From: Hymenobacter metallicola
GTDB taxonomy: Bacteria > Bacteroidota > Bacteroidia > Cytophagales > Hymenobacteraceae
Direction: 5' to 3'
DNA length: 64,000 nt
Assembly: GCF_004745645.1 (NCBI RefSeq)
Contig: NZ_SRMB01000005.1
Coordinates: 62,001-126,000 of the forward strand
The notes beneath the pieces were generated by a model. The model was not told the origin of the DNA and ran no database searches. It was given only the letters and a program-made list of their open reading frames with translations. Below, in pieces: positions 25,789-34,172 of this stretch; the first letter of the stretch is position 1, and every line of letters begins with the position of its first letter. The position numbers were made by a program, and so were the translations under genes.

Positions 25789-26238
25789 TTATACGTCGGC
25801 TAGTAGAGGGCGCAAAGTAAAAAGCCAGATGCAGAAACCCGACCGGCCCCGCACGTATTGAGCATCTCTGACTTGGTACAGGCCTTCGTAGCGGTAAGCC
25901 GATAACCCATCCTCCGTGTCAACTTTTTGCAGCACGCGCACCGGCAGCTGGGTTTCCAGGCTTTGCAGAAAAGCCCGGTTACGACTGGTCAACTCCTGGT
26001 CGGCTACCTGGCGGCCGGTTTTGGCGTCGCGCCCGCCTTGTCCGGCGTACAGAATCTGGTCTTCCCCGAATACGTCGTCTTCGTACTGGCCAGCCAGCAC
26101 AATCGAGTCGACACCCTCGGCCGGGGTGCCGCTGACGCCCGCCCGCAGTGGCCGGTGCACTCCGGCCGCACTAAGCGCCAGGCGCGACGCAAACGTGTCG
26201 CCGGGCCGGTAGGTGCCGATATGGCCAAAAACGCGCAT
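25789..26238 (-). CDS. Stand-alone SRA-YDG domain protein
   Basis: 149 residues that are almost only an SRA-YDG domain: FGHIGTYRPGDTF, the AGVHRPLRAGVSG block, GVDSIVLAGQYEDD, ILYAGQGGRD, RYEGLYQV (the YDG motif as YEG) and a closing SGF. SRA-YDG domains recognise methylated or otherwise modified cytosine by base flipping, as in UHRF1 and in bacterial modification-dependent endonucleases where they are fused to HNH nucleases. Here no nuclease domain is present in the protein and none is in the neighbouring genes, nor a DNA methyltransferase. It may be a regulatory reader or the remnant of a restriction system. Domain call firm; role open. Confidence 0.9.
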   Translation of the reverse strand: MRVFGHIGTYRPGDTFASRLALSAAGVHRPLRAGVSGTPAEGVDSIVLAGQYEDDVFGEDQILYAGQGGRDAKTGRQVADQELTSRNRAFLQSLETQLPVRVLQKVDTEDGLSAYRYEGLYQVRDAQYVRGRSGFCIWLFTLRPLLADV

Positions 26239-26281
26239 AGGCGGGAAAGGAATAATTTAGTGACTAAGTGAGTTTCCGTGC

Positions 26282-26458
26282 TGTCCTTGCGAGGAGAAAC
26301 GACATTCCGCGCAGCAAGCGGCGGCCATCCGTCCGCGGCACAGGTAAGCCCGTTCTTTACCCAAAAAGCCCTTTATTCCAGCGGGAGTAAAGGGCTTTTC
26401 ACGTTAGGGCACTTGGTCCATTTCAGCGGACGGATGGCCGCGCTGCGCCCGCCAGGAC
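26282..26458. repeat. REP/MITE-like long inverted repeat
   Basis: Perfect 16-bp arms GCGGCCATCCGTCCGC (26321-26336) and its complement (26426-26441), with outer matching pieces GCGCAGC/GCTGCGC (26310-26316 and 26441-26447) and TGTCCT/AGGACA (26282-26287 and 26453-26458). The 89-bp centre contains a terminator. The arrangement looks like a doublet of REP-type elements (TTGCGAGG ... ATCCGTCC) that Hymenobacter-type genomes often carry between genes; the family assignment is from memory. Confidence 0.6.
26364..26399. terminator. Bidirectional terminator inside the REP-like element
   Basis: Hairpin AAAAGCCCTTTA/TAAAGGGCTTTT with a 12-nt loop, downstream of the M16 peptidase on the minus strand. 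Confidence 0.8.
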
Positions 26459-26476
26459 ACAAGACGCAAACCCTGC

Positions 26477-27709
26477 TTACTCCGGCAAATACTGCAGCAC
26501 GCTCAGGTTGTCTTCGCGCAGCACGTCGTTGGCCAGGTCCCGCAGCTCTTCGGCGGTAATCTGGCGAATCTGGGCGAAGACCTCGTTGATAGACTCTACC
26601 CGGCCCAGGTCGAGGGTGCTTTTGCCCAGCAGCTGCATCATGCCGCTGTTGCTTTCCTCCGACATGGCCAGCTGCCCCATCAGCTGCTCTTTCACCACGT
26701 GCAGCTGATTGGTGGTCAGGGTTTTTTCGCGCAGGAGCTTTAACTCTTTGTTCACCAGGGAAATGGTGCGGGCCACCTGCTTTTTCTCGGTGCCGAAGTA
26801 GATGCCAAACAAGCCCGTATCGGTATAGGGGCTGTAGGTCGAGTCGATGGTGTACACCAGACCGTACTTTTCGCGCACGGCCAGGTTCAGGCGCGAGTTC
26901 ATGCCGGGGCCGCCGAGCAGGTTGTTGAGCATGAAAAACGGAATGCGCCGCTTGTCGCCAATGGCGTAGGCGGGCCCCCCGATGATGCAATGGGCCTGGT
27001 TGATGGGCTTCCGCTCGGTTTGCTCCACGCGCTGAAAGGCCGTGAAGGGCGTGCGGGGCCGGGCGCCCAGCTGAGCCGGCAGCGGGGCCAGGTACTTGTC
27101 GGCCAGGCGCTTCACTTCCTTGAAGGGCAGGTTGCTCACCGAGCTAAAGGCCAGCCGGTCGGTGCGCACGTTGTCGGCCAGGAACTGGAAGAAATCCTGC
27201 TGCTGGAAGCCCGACACACTCTCGCGGGTACCCAGAATGTTGTGGCCCAGGGAATGGTTCGGGAAAATCACCCCGTCGAAGTCGTCCACAATGGCGTCTT
27301 CGGGCGCGTCCTGGTACATGCTCATTTCCTCCAGAATCACGCCGCGCTCCTTCTCGATTTCCTTTTCGGGAAACACCGAGTTGAAGGTCAAGTCGGTCAG
27401 CAGCTCGAAGGCCCGCTCGAAATGGGTGCTGAGCAACGAGGCGTAAAAGCAGATTTTCTCCTTGGTGGTATAGGCATTCAGCTCGCCGCCCACGGTTTCG
27501 AGACGGTTCAGGATATGAAAGCTCTTGCGCTTTTCGGTGCCCTTGAAAGCCATATGCTCCCAGAAGTGGGCCAAACCCAGCTGGTGCAGCTTTTCGTCGC
27601 GGGAGCCAATGTCCAGCAGGAAGCCGCAGTGCGCAATTTTGGTGTGCAATACTTGTTTATGTAGAACCCGAATGCCGTTGGGCAACTCGTAGAGGTCGTA
27701 ATCAGACAT
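26477..27709 (-). CDS. M16 family zinc metallopeptidase (insulinase/processing-peptidase type)
   Basis: 410 residues. The inverted zinc motif HxxEH is HFWEH in GLAHFWEHMAFKGT (about 48-52), with the distal glutamate in KEIEKERGVILEEMSMYQD about 70 residues on. The second half has the inactive M16 C-domain with the R/Y region (PGMNSRLNLAVREKYGLVYT). This is a complete two-domain, roughly 45-kDa enzyme of the kind that works as a homodimer or with a partner; short peptides are the usual substrates. No signal peptide, so probably cytoplasmic. Downstream is the REP-like repeat with a terminator; upstream is a GT9 gene 109 bp away. Confidence 0.95.
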   Translation of the reverse strand: MSDYDLYELPNGIRVLHKQVLHTKIAHCGFLLDIGSRDEKLHQLGLAHFWEHMAFKGTEKRKSFHILNRLETVGGELNAYTTKEKICFYASLLSTHFERAFELLTDLTFNSVFPEKEIEKERGVILEEMSMYQDAPEDAIVDDFDGVIFPNHSLGHNILGTRESVSGFQQQDFFQFLADNVRTDRLAFSSVSNLPFKEVKRLADKYLAPLPAQLGARPRTPFTAFQRVEQTERKPINQAHCIIGGPAYAIGDKRRIPFFMLNNLLGGPGMNSRLNLAVREKYGLVYTIDSTYSPYTDTGLFGIYFGTEKKQVARTISLVNKELKLLREKTLTTNQLHVVKEQLMGQLAMSEESNSGMMQLLGKSTLDLGRVESINEVFAQIRQITAEELRDLANDVLREDNLSVLQYLPE

Positions 27710-27818
27710 TGGTTGGGGTCTTGAAGACTAGGCCCGGCCAGCTAAAAAATAGCCCGGTCCGGAAAAGATACTAACCAGCAAGCACCGCCGCTGGTTTCAT
27801 CCTGGCAAAGGTAGCGCG

Positions 27819-28856
27819 TCAGCCTACATGTGCTTCGGCCTCGGCCAGGGCACTGAGCAGCTGACTGGTTTCGATGCCGTGGGCGCAATGGAAATGGTTG
27901 AGCGGGCACTTGCGGTAGCCGTGCAGGCCGCAGGGCTTGCAGGCCAGCTCCTCCCGCAGCTCGACCACCCGGGAAAAGGGGCTCAGGGGACCAAAGCCGA
28001 AAAAGGGCACCGTAGAGCAGTAGATGGCACAGGTCGGTGCGCTTTGGGCCGAGCACAGGTGCATGGGAGCCGAGTCGTTGACGTAGTTGAGTACCGCTCC
28101 GCGCATCAACGCCGCCGAGGCCAGCAAGGACAGCTTACCCGCCAAGTTCACGACGCCAGGTCTGCTCGTCGCCGCTAGCAGCTGCTCACACTCGGCCACG
28201 TCGGGCGGGCCACCCAGCAAGAATACGGCGTATTTGGCCGGCAACGCCCGCAGCAGCTTTACCCACTGCTCCCGCGGAAATTGCTTGGTAAACCACACCG
28301 AAGTGGGCGCAATGCAGATATACGGCTGGCCGTGGCTGAACTCAGCAGCCTGGGCCGCGGCGGCTTCATCGGCGGCGGTGGGGTAGAGGCGGGGCAGCGT
28401 CAGGGGGCCGTCGTAGGCCGGGTCGAGCAGGTGCAGGTTGCGCGATACCTCGTGCACGCCGGGCCCAATGACGTGGGGAATAGTGCGCGTGAAGCGGAAG
28501 GCCAAGGGGTTCTTGTCGAAGCCGACCCGCTCGGGCGCCCCCGAAAAAGCCGTCAGGAAGCCCGTGGAGGCAAAGCGCTGCAAGGTTACGACCCGCTGGT
28601 AGTCGGCCTCGCGGATCTGCTGGAGCAGGTGCCACAGGCCGCGGTACTTGTCTTTCTTCTTGTCCCAGATCAGCACCCGGCGCACGTGGGGGTGGTCTTG
28701 TACCAGGCCTTCATTGCCCTTGCGCACCAGAAAGTCAACCGGCGTGTCGGGCTCGGTTTGGTGCAGATACTCCAGCAGCGCCGTGGCCAGAATAACGTCG
28801 CCGATGAAGGCGGTTTGGATGAGCAGGACGGCGCGGCGGGCAACAGGATGGGGCAT
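27819..28856 (-). CDS. Glycosyltransferase family 9 (heptosyltransferase-like)
   Basis: 345 residues. GT9 features: an N-terminal GxxGDxxLxTALLEYL loop read here as IGDVILATALLEYL (about 17-30), CIAPTSVWFTKQFPREQWVKLL (about 180-201) binding the nucleotide sugar, VFLLGGPPDVAE, and NDSAPMHLCSAQSAPTCAIY near the C-terminus. Such enzymes add heptose to LPS inner core; Bacteroidota have several with broad glycan roles. C-terminal Cys-rich CKPCGLHGYRKCPLNHFHC is shared in spirit with the second GT9 here (39304-40293). Alone in a minus unit with the M16 gene 109 bp downstream. Acceptor unknown. Confidence 0.93.
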   Translation of the reverse strand: MPHPVARRAVLLIQTAFIGDVILATALLEYLHQTEPDTPVDFLVRKGNEGLVQDHPHVRRVLIWDKKKDKYRGLWHLLQQIREADYQRVVTLQRFASTGFLTAFSGAPERVGFDKNPLAFRFTRTIPHVIGPGVHEVSRNLHLLDPAYDGPLTLPRLYPTAADEAAAAQAAEFSHGQPYICIAPTSVWFTKQFPREQWVKLLRALPAKYAVFLLGGPPDVAECEQLLAATSRPGVVNLAGKLSLLASAALMRGAVLNYVNDSAPMHLCSAQSAPTCAIYCSTVPFFGFGPLSPFSRVVELREELACKPCGLHGYRKCPLNHFHCAHGIETSQLLSALAEAEAHVG

Positions 28857-29018
28857 AGATGAGTAGCAGTTTGCAAAGATACCGCCTTGCCGCCCAGGTT
28901 CAAGCCGGGGCGTAAATAAGCGCGGCCCCGCCCGGCATTCCGGCGGGTGTGCCCAATCTATTTAACTTGCAGCCGCCCCGCCCCGGGCGCGTCTTTCTTC
29001 GCCAACCAACTCCTTCCT

Positions 29019-30317
29019 ATGCGTTACGGTCCCATCGATCCGCAGCTGTTTATTCAGAATCGGCGCAACTTCGTTCAGCAACTGCCCCCGGCTTCGCTGG
29101 CCATTTTCCACTCCAACGACATCATGCCCACCAACGCGGATGGGACCATGGCTTTCCGCCAGAACAACGACTTGTTCTACCTCTCGGGCGTCGACCAGGA
29201 GGAAAGCATTCTGGTGATTTTCCCCGATGCCAAGCTGCCCCAGTACCGCGAAATCCTGTTCCTGAAGGAAACCAGTGAGCATATTCTGGTCTGGGAAGGC
29301 TATAAGCTGACCAAGGCCGATGCCCGCGCCCAGTCGGGGGTGGCCACCATTATGTGGCTCGAATCGTTCGAGACGGTGCTGCCGGCCCTGATGAACGAGG
29401 CCGAAAACGTGTATCTGAACTCCAATGAGCATATCCGGGCCGTGGTGGAGGTCGAAACCCGAGACGCCCGTCTGGGCAAGAAGCTGCGCGAGCAGTACCC
29501 CTTGCACCAGTACCGCCGCGTGGCCCCCATCATGCACCACCTGCGCGCTACCAAGAGCGAGGAGGAAATCCGCCTGATGCGCGAAGCGGCCAACATTACC
29601 GAAAAAGCCTTCCGCCGCCTGCTGGGCTTCGTCAAGCCCGGGGTGTGGGAGTACGAGATTGAGGCCGAAATCCTCCACGAGTTTGTGCGCAACCGCAGCC
29701 GCGGCCCGGCCTACGGCAGCATCATTGCCTCGGGCGCCAATGCCTGCATTCTGCACTACGTCAGCAACGACCTGCAGTGCCAGGACGGCGACGTGCTGCT
29801 GCTCGACTTCGGGGCCGAATTTGCCAACTACGCCGCCGACCTTTCGCGCTCCATTCCCGTGAACGGTACCTTCACGCCGCGGCAGCGCGCCGTGTACGAG
29901 GCCGTGCTGCGGGTCATGAAGTTTGCCACTTCCCGCCTCGTGGCCGGCAACAACATCGAAGACTACCACGCCGAAGTGGGCCGCACCATGGAGCAGGAAC
30001 TCATTAAGCTCGATTTGCTCAATGAAGCCGACGTGCGCAACCAGGACCCCGCCGCCCCCCTTTACAAGAAGTATTTCATGCACGGCACCTCCCACTACCT
30101 GGGTCTCGACGTGCACGACGTGGGCGCCAAGTACCGCACCTTCGAGCCGGGCATGGTGTATACCTGCGAGCCGGGCATCTACATCCGCGAGGAGGGCCTG
30201 GGCATCCGCCTCGAAAATGATATTCTTATCACCAAGACGGGCAACGAAGACCTGATGAAGAATATCCCGCTGGAAGCAGCCGATATCGAGCGGCTGATGG
30301 CCGAAAGTCGGAGCTAA
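29019..30317 (+). CDS. pepP: Xaa-Pro aminopeptidase (aminopeptidase P, M24 family)
   Basis: 432 residues from ATG 29019; the frame extends 24 codons further but MRYGPIDPQLFIQNR is the usual start. N-terminal AMP domain (about 1-160), then the pita-bread catalytic domain. The two-metal site is visible: Asp in LLDFGAEFANYAADLSRS, His in HGTSHYLGLDVHDVG, and two Glu in TCEPGIYIREEGLGIRLEND. It removes N-terminal residues before proline, in the cytoplasm. Length is normal. It is monocistronic, with a terminator downstream at 30343-30377. Confidence 0.95.
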   Translation: MRYGPIDPQLFIQNRRNFVQQLPPASLAIFHSNDIMPTNADGTMAFRQNNDLFYLSGVDQEESILVIFPDAKLPQYREILFLKETSEHILVWEGYKLTKADARAQSGVATIMWLESFETVLPALMNEAENVYLNSNEHIRAVVEVETRDARLGKKLREQYPLHQYRRVAPIMHHLRATKSEEEIRLMREAANITEKAFRRLLGFVKPGVWEYEIEAEILHEFVRNRSRGPAYGSIIASGANACILHYVSNDLQCQDGDVLLLDFGAEFANYAADLSRSIPVNGTFTPRQRAVYEAVLRVMKFATSRLVAGNNIEDYHAEVGRTMEQELIKLDLLNEADVRNQDPAAPLYKKYFMHGTSHYLGLDVHDVGAKYRTFEPGMVYTCEPGIYIREEGLGIRLENDILITKTGNEDLMKNIPLEAADIERLMAESRS

Positions 30318-30342
30318 CCGCCTGGAATAGTACCTGGCCTGG

Positions 30343-30377
30343 AAAAGAGCCGTCCGGGGTGCGGGCGGCTCTTTTTT
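30343..30377 (+). terminator. Intrinsic terminator after pepP
   Basis: Stem AAAAGAGCCG/CGGCTCTTTT with additional CC/GG pairs inside and a T-run. Confidence 0.8.
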
Positions 30378-30546
30378 GTGGGCAGTAATCTGAGTAGAGT
30401 GAAATAATCAGGATTTGTTACAAATTTTTTGACAGGGCGTGACTGGCTGAGAGGCAGGCAGAAAGCCCCCAGGCCTAGGGGGGCAAACAGGGTTTGTAGC
30501 ACCTCAGCGGCAACCTTCTTGTAGCTAAAAGGTATAGACCATTAGC

Positions 30547-30554
30547 TATGTTTG
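30547..30554 (+). promoter_or_regulatory. Candidate -7 element of the OmpA-family gene
   Basis: TATGTTTG, matching TAnnTTTG, 60 nt upstream of the ATG at 30615. No clear -33 partner. Confidence 0.35.
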
Positions 30555-30614
30555 AGGCATGGCCGTCTTTGGTATGTCCACAACGCGGCTGATTTTCCAT
30601 CCAAATCCGTTCTC

Positions 30615-32069
30615 ATGAAACGTTCTCTAATCTCCTCCCTGGCCCTGGGACTGGCGCTCTTGGCGGCGGCCCCGCGTGGGCACGCGCAGACAGCTGACCG
30701 CAAAACGGCTATTGGCCTCTACGGCAGCGCCTACCAGTACAAGGGTAGCCTCGGCTCCGATTTCTGGAACTGGAGCAACAACTCCTATGGCCCCGGCATC
30801 AGCATCAACCGCTACCTCACCCCCGGCCTCGATTTGGGGTTGCAGGGCGCTTATGTGGAGTTGAAGGGCACCAAGGACGCGGGTACCAACTTCGCGACCA
30901 ACGTGGTGAATGTGAACCTGGCGCTGAAGCTGAAGCTCAACAACGGCTGGGCGCTAAAAGAAGATGCTAAAATCCAGCCCTATCTGCTGGCCGCGCCCGG
31001 CATTGCCTACACCAGCCGCGAAGGCGTGGTGCGCGGGCAGCGCATCGACGAGGACAAAACCTATTTCGACCTGTTTGGCGCCGCCGGTATCAACTTCCAG
31101 GTAAGCGAGGCTATCGGCTTGTTTGTGCAGACCGGCCAGCATATTCCGCTCAATGCCAACCTCGACGGGGAGCCGATTCGCGACGATGATAAGTTTGATG
31201 ACCGCTACCTGCAACACACGGTAGGCGTAAACATTGCCTTCGGCAAAGCCAAGGACACCGACGGTGACGGCGTGCCGGACCGCAAAGACAAATGCCCCGA
31301 CACGCCCACCGGCGTCGCCGTGGATGAGAACGGCTGCCCCCTGGACGGCGACGGCGACGGAGTTCCGGATTACCAGGATAAGTGCCCCACCGAAAAAGGT
31401 GTAGCTAACTTGGAAGGCTGCCCCGACCGTGACAACGACGGTGTGCGCGACGGCGACGACGCCTGCCCCGATACCCCCGGTACGCCCCAGATGCGCGGCT
31501 GCCCCGACACCGACAAAGATGGCGTAGCAGATCCGCAGGATAAGTGCCCCGACACACCCGCCGGCACGCAGGTGGATGCCAACGGCTGCCCACTGGTGCT
31601 CGACCAAGACAATGACGGCATCCTCGACAACGTGGACAAGTGCCCCGACACCCCGGCCGGTACCCGCGTCGATTCGAACGGCTGCCCGCTCGTTGTGGAC
31701 CCCGCCCTGCGGAAGCTGGAAGTGCCGATTCGCTTCAAAACCAACAGCACCGTGATTGAGCGGAGCTCGTACCCCGCGCTGAATAAGATGGTAGAAGCCC
31801 TGAAAACGCGCCCTGAGTACGGTATCCGCGTCATTGGTCACGCCGACAGCCGCGGTACCGATGAGTACAACCAAGGCCTCTCGGAGCGTCGTGCCGAATC
31901 GGTGAAGCGCTACTTCACCGGCAAACAGGTAGAAGGCAGCCGCGTCGTGACCGAAGGTCGTGGTGAAGGGGAGCCTGCCGCCCCGAACACGTCGTCCTCC
32001 GGCATGTCGAAAAACCGCCGCGTAGAGTTCAAGTTCGAATTCTTCGCCCTGCCGAAGCCCGCTATGTAA
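30615..32069 (+). CDS. OmpA family protein with thrombospondin type 3 repeats
   Basis: 484 residues from ATG 30615, where the signal peptide begins (MKRSLISSLALGLALL, cleaved near HAQ, about residue 25); the ATG at 30552 precedes it without signal features. An N-terminal beta-barrel (about 30-205) is followed by a Ca2+-binding Asp-rich TSP3 region (about 210-360; repeated DxDxDGVPDxxDxCPDTP), and an OmpA C-domain (about 368-480) with the peptidoglycan-binding NxGLSxRRAESVK motif and a VIGHADSRGT strand. It anchors the outer membrane to the wall, as in other Bacteroidota. Strong terminator downstream. Probably abundant. Confidence 0.96.
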   Translation: MKRSLISSLALGLALLAAAPRGHAQTADRKTAIGLYGSAYQYKGSLGSDFWNWSNNSYGPGISINRYLTPGLDLGLQGAYVELKGTKDAGTNFATNVVNVNLALKLKLNNGWALKEDAKIQPYLLAAPGIAYTSREGVVRGQRIDEDKTYFDLFGAAGINFQVSEAIGLFVQTGQHIPLNANLDGEPIRDDDKFDDRYLQHTVGVNIAFGKAKDTDGDGVPDRKDKCPDTPTGVAVDENGCPLDGDGDGVPDYQDKCPTEKGVANLEGCPDRDNDGVRDGDDACPDTPGTPQMRGCPDTDKDGVADPQDKCPDTPAGTQVDANGCPLVLDQDNDGILDNVDKCPDTPAGTRVDSNGCPLVVDPALRKLEVPIRFKTNSTVIERSSYPALNKMVEALKTRPEYGIRVIGHADSRGTDEYNQGLSERRAESVKRYFTGKQVEGSRVVTEGRGEGEPAAPNTSSSGMSKNRRVEFKFEFFALPKPAM

Positions 32070-32088
32070 TCTGTAGCAGAGTTTATAC

Positions 32089-32125
32089 AAAAAAAGGCCT
32101 CACCAATCCGGTGAGGCCTTTTTTT
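32089..32125. terminator. Bidirectional terminator after the OmpA-family gene
   Basis: 15-bp stem AAAAAAAGGCCTCAC/GTGAGGCCTTTTTTT, loop 7 nt, extended by CACC/GGTG. Confidence 0.92.
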
Positions 32126-32130
32126 GTGGA

Positions 32131-33375
32131 TTATCGTTTCGGGGTGGTGGTTTGCAACTCGGCTATTTTCTGCCGGGCTTCGGGCAAGTCCTGAATGCGT
32201 AAGGCGGCAGCGTAGTAGCGTAGGGCTTGGGCCTTGTCGCCCCGCTGCTCGTAGTAGGCTGCCATGCTGGCGTGGGCGTTGTAGCTCTGGGGGTAGTTCG
32301 TTAGGTTCAGCTGCAGAAACTGGTAGGCTTTTTCCCAGAGCTTGTGCTGCATATAGCCCCAGGCATACATATTCATGGTTTCCTCCGGCGGCAGCACGGC
32401 ATAACCGTATTGCTGCGAAACCTGCGCGTAGTGCCGCTGCACCACCGCCAGAGTAAAGCGTGGGTCGGTGGGGGAAGTGGGCAGAGCCAGCTCCTGATGC
32501 CGAAAAAAGGCGTGCAAAGCATCGTACTCGGCCGGCACCGCCACCGAGAAGTGATTTTCGCGGGGGTAGTATTTCCACTGCCAAGCCAAAGAGCCCGGCT
32601 TCTGCCGGCGCAGCCGGTCGACCAGGGCCAGGTTAGCCCGCGTATGCCGGGTGCTGCCCGTCGTGTCGCGCCGCACCTGGGCCGTATCGAGGTCTGGCCT
32701 TTCGGTGTGCGCCACGGCCAGAAATAGCTTCTGCCCGGTGAATCTACCTTGTTGCCCGGCTGCGTCTAGTTTCCGCAGCACCAGGGTATTGTCCCACCAC
32801 AGGCTGGGCTCAATGGCTAGGTACGCATTGAACAGCTTGGGCTTGGTGGCCAGTGTGTTCAAGACCGCTAGGCCGCCCAGGGAGTGGCCTACCAGCAGCC
32901 GGTACGCCACCGTGGGGTAGTTCGCGTCGATGTAGGGCTGCAGCTCGGTTTCCAGAAACTCCAGGAATTTTTCGCCACCGCCGGATCCGTTCAGCGCCCG
33001 GTCTTCGGTCCCATCCCAGCGCCTGGTCGAGTGCGTGGGCGTCAGGTCGCGGGTGCGGGTGGGGTAGGGGTGCGGAATCCCGACCACTATCATTTCGGGG
33101 CCCTGGCCGCTCAGGTGCAGTTGCTGGGTTAGGGCCGTGACGTAGGCAAAATTCAAGTCGCCATCCAGCAAATAAAGCACCGGGTAATGCTTGGGCGCGT
33201 AGCCGGGCTCGGCGGCAGCCGGCGGCACGTAAATCCACAGACCGCGCCGTTCCTGCAGCACTTTTGAGCTCAGGCTGTCGATGTGGCCAATCGTAATCTT
33301 GTTCCGTTGGGCCCGGGCCGGGCCGGCGCCCAAGTGAAGCAGCACTAGCCCCATGGTCATTACTTTCCAAAGCAT
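32131..33375 (-). CDS. Secreted alpha/beta hydrolase of the esterase D/Fes type with C-terminal TPR-like region
   Basis: 414 residues from MLWKVMTMG, where a signal peptide starts (cleaved after about AGPARAQ); the frame is open 31 codons further up but that part is not signal-like. The hydrolase domain (about 25-290) has the nucleophile elbow VGHSLGGLAV, the strand YPVLYLLDGDLNF and a late HFS carrying the likely His. It belongs to the enterochelin-esterase-like/Esterase D family, which often hydrolyses siderophore esters or short acyl esters. The last about 80 residues (LWEKAYQFLQLNLTNYPQSY, GDKAQALRYYAAALRIQ) form two TPR-like helical pairs, an unusual addition. Substrate unknown. Confidence 0.88.
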   Translation of the reverse strand: MLWKVMTMGLVLLHLGAGPARAQRNKITIGHIDSLSSKVLQERRGLWIYVPPAAAEPGYAPKHYPVLYLLDGDLNFAYVTALTQQLHLSGQGPEMIVVGIPHPYPTRTRDLTPTHSTRRWDGTEDRALNGSGGGEKFLEFLETELQPYIDANYPTVAYRLLVGHSLGGLAVLNTLATKPKLFNAYLAIEPSLWWDNTLVLRKLDAAGQQGRFTGQKLFLAVAHTERPDLDTAQVRRDTTGSTRHTRANLALVDRLRRQKPGSLAWQWKYYPRENHFSVAVPAEYDALHAFFRHQELALPTSPTDPRFTLAVVQRHYAQVSQQYGYAVLPPEETMNMYAWGYMQHKLWEKAYQFLQLNLTNYPQSYNAHASMAAYYEQRGDKAQALRYYAAALRIQDLPEARQKIAELQTTTPKR

Positions 33376-33491
33376 AGATATCGACGTGTATAAAGTGCTC
33401 CTGGCTAGCCAAGAATCGGGTAGATAATGTATAGTTTTTTCAACAAGCCACGAATCTGAAGGACGCAATCAGGCGCTGACCGGGCGGCCAC

Positions 33492-33526
33492 AAAAAAGGC
33501 CGCCCGGTTACCGGGCGGCCTTTTTT
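33492..33526 (-). terminator. Strong bidirectional terminator
   Basis: Stem of 16 bp, AAAAAAGGCCGCCCGG with CCGGGCGGCCTTTTTT, loop TTA. A third copy of the GGGCGGCC segment just upstream (33480-33488) could form an alternative pairing. Confidence 0.9.
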
Positions 33527-33544
33527 GTGACTGGAAAAATGGCG

Positions 33545-34105
33545 CTACTTAGCCAGTTCGCCGCTTACATTAGGCAGGAACCGCACCAGCTTATCAACCT
33601 GGCTTTTGGTGAAGTCGCCGGAAATGGCCACGAGCATAAACGACTCGGGGGCACCCTGCACGTTGCCGGTAGCTACCACTTCCTTTACCCGGTCGCCCTG
33701 CTCCCGGGCCGAATAGCGCATCACCGTGGTGCCGGCTTCGGCCGTTACGGGCAGGGGCTTGTACCGCTCGTTGGCCAGCAGGCCGTCTACCTCCTTGGTC
33801 AGACCCTCGGCTACCAATTCGCGGGCACTACCGGTAGTGGGCGAAAACGTGAGCACCTTCACGCTGCGCACCGCCGAAATAGCCTGGGTCAGCTCATTGT
33901 CGCCGCCCAGGTTGCCTAGCTTCAAGAGCAGGAGCCGGGTTGTCAGGCCCGCCGACCAGTCGGTGGCTTTAAAGCCGGAGCGGTTTTCATACTTGTTGAA
34001 AAATTCGGCTACCGTGCGGGCGGGGGTGCCGGGGCCGCTGGTACGGCAGCTGCTGGCCGCGAGCAGCGCAATCAGCACCCAAAGAGTCAGAATTCGGTTT
34101 TTCAT
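33545..34105 (-). CDS. DUF4252 family lipoprotein
   Basis: 186 residues. The start chosen is ATG 34105, where a lipoprotein signal begins (lipobox LAASSC, Cys about 20); the frame is open 48 codons further up but only in an overlap with the end of the neighbouring gene. The remaining sequence fits DUF4252 (TVAEFFNKYENRSGF, VKVLTFSPTTG, MLVAISGDFTKSQVDKLVRF), a family of Bacteroidota lipoproteins with no known role. It follows the 508-residue secreted protein on the same strand by 67 bp, so the two may be co-transcribed. Confidence 0.88.
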   Translation of the reverse strand: MKNRILTLWVLIALLAASSCRTSGPGTPARTVAEFFNKYENRSGFKATDWSAGLTTRLLLLKLGNLGGDNELTQAISAVRSVKVLTFSPTTGSARELVAEGLTKEVDGLLANERYKPLPVTAEAGTTVMRYSAREQGDRVKEVVATGNVQGAPESFMLVAISGDFTKSQVDKLVRFLPNVSGELAK

Positions 34106-34172
34106 AGCGTAAAAGAAGAGCAAAAAGAACAAACTGCTTTTCCCATACGCAGCCCCGGGCCGTCCGTTCGGC

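Noticed and set aside
28962..30116. 384-codon frame opposite pepP
   Set aside because: Antisense shadow of pepP, which has all metal ligands.
30954..32090. 378-codon frame opposite the OmpA-family gene
   Set aside because: Shadow of the Asp/Pro-rich TSP3 repeats.
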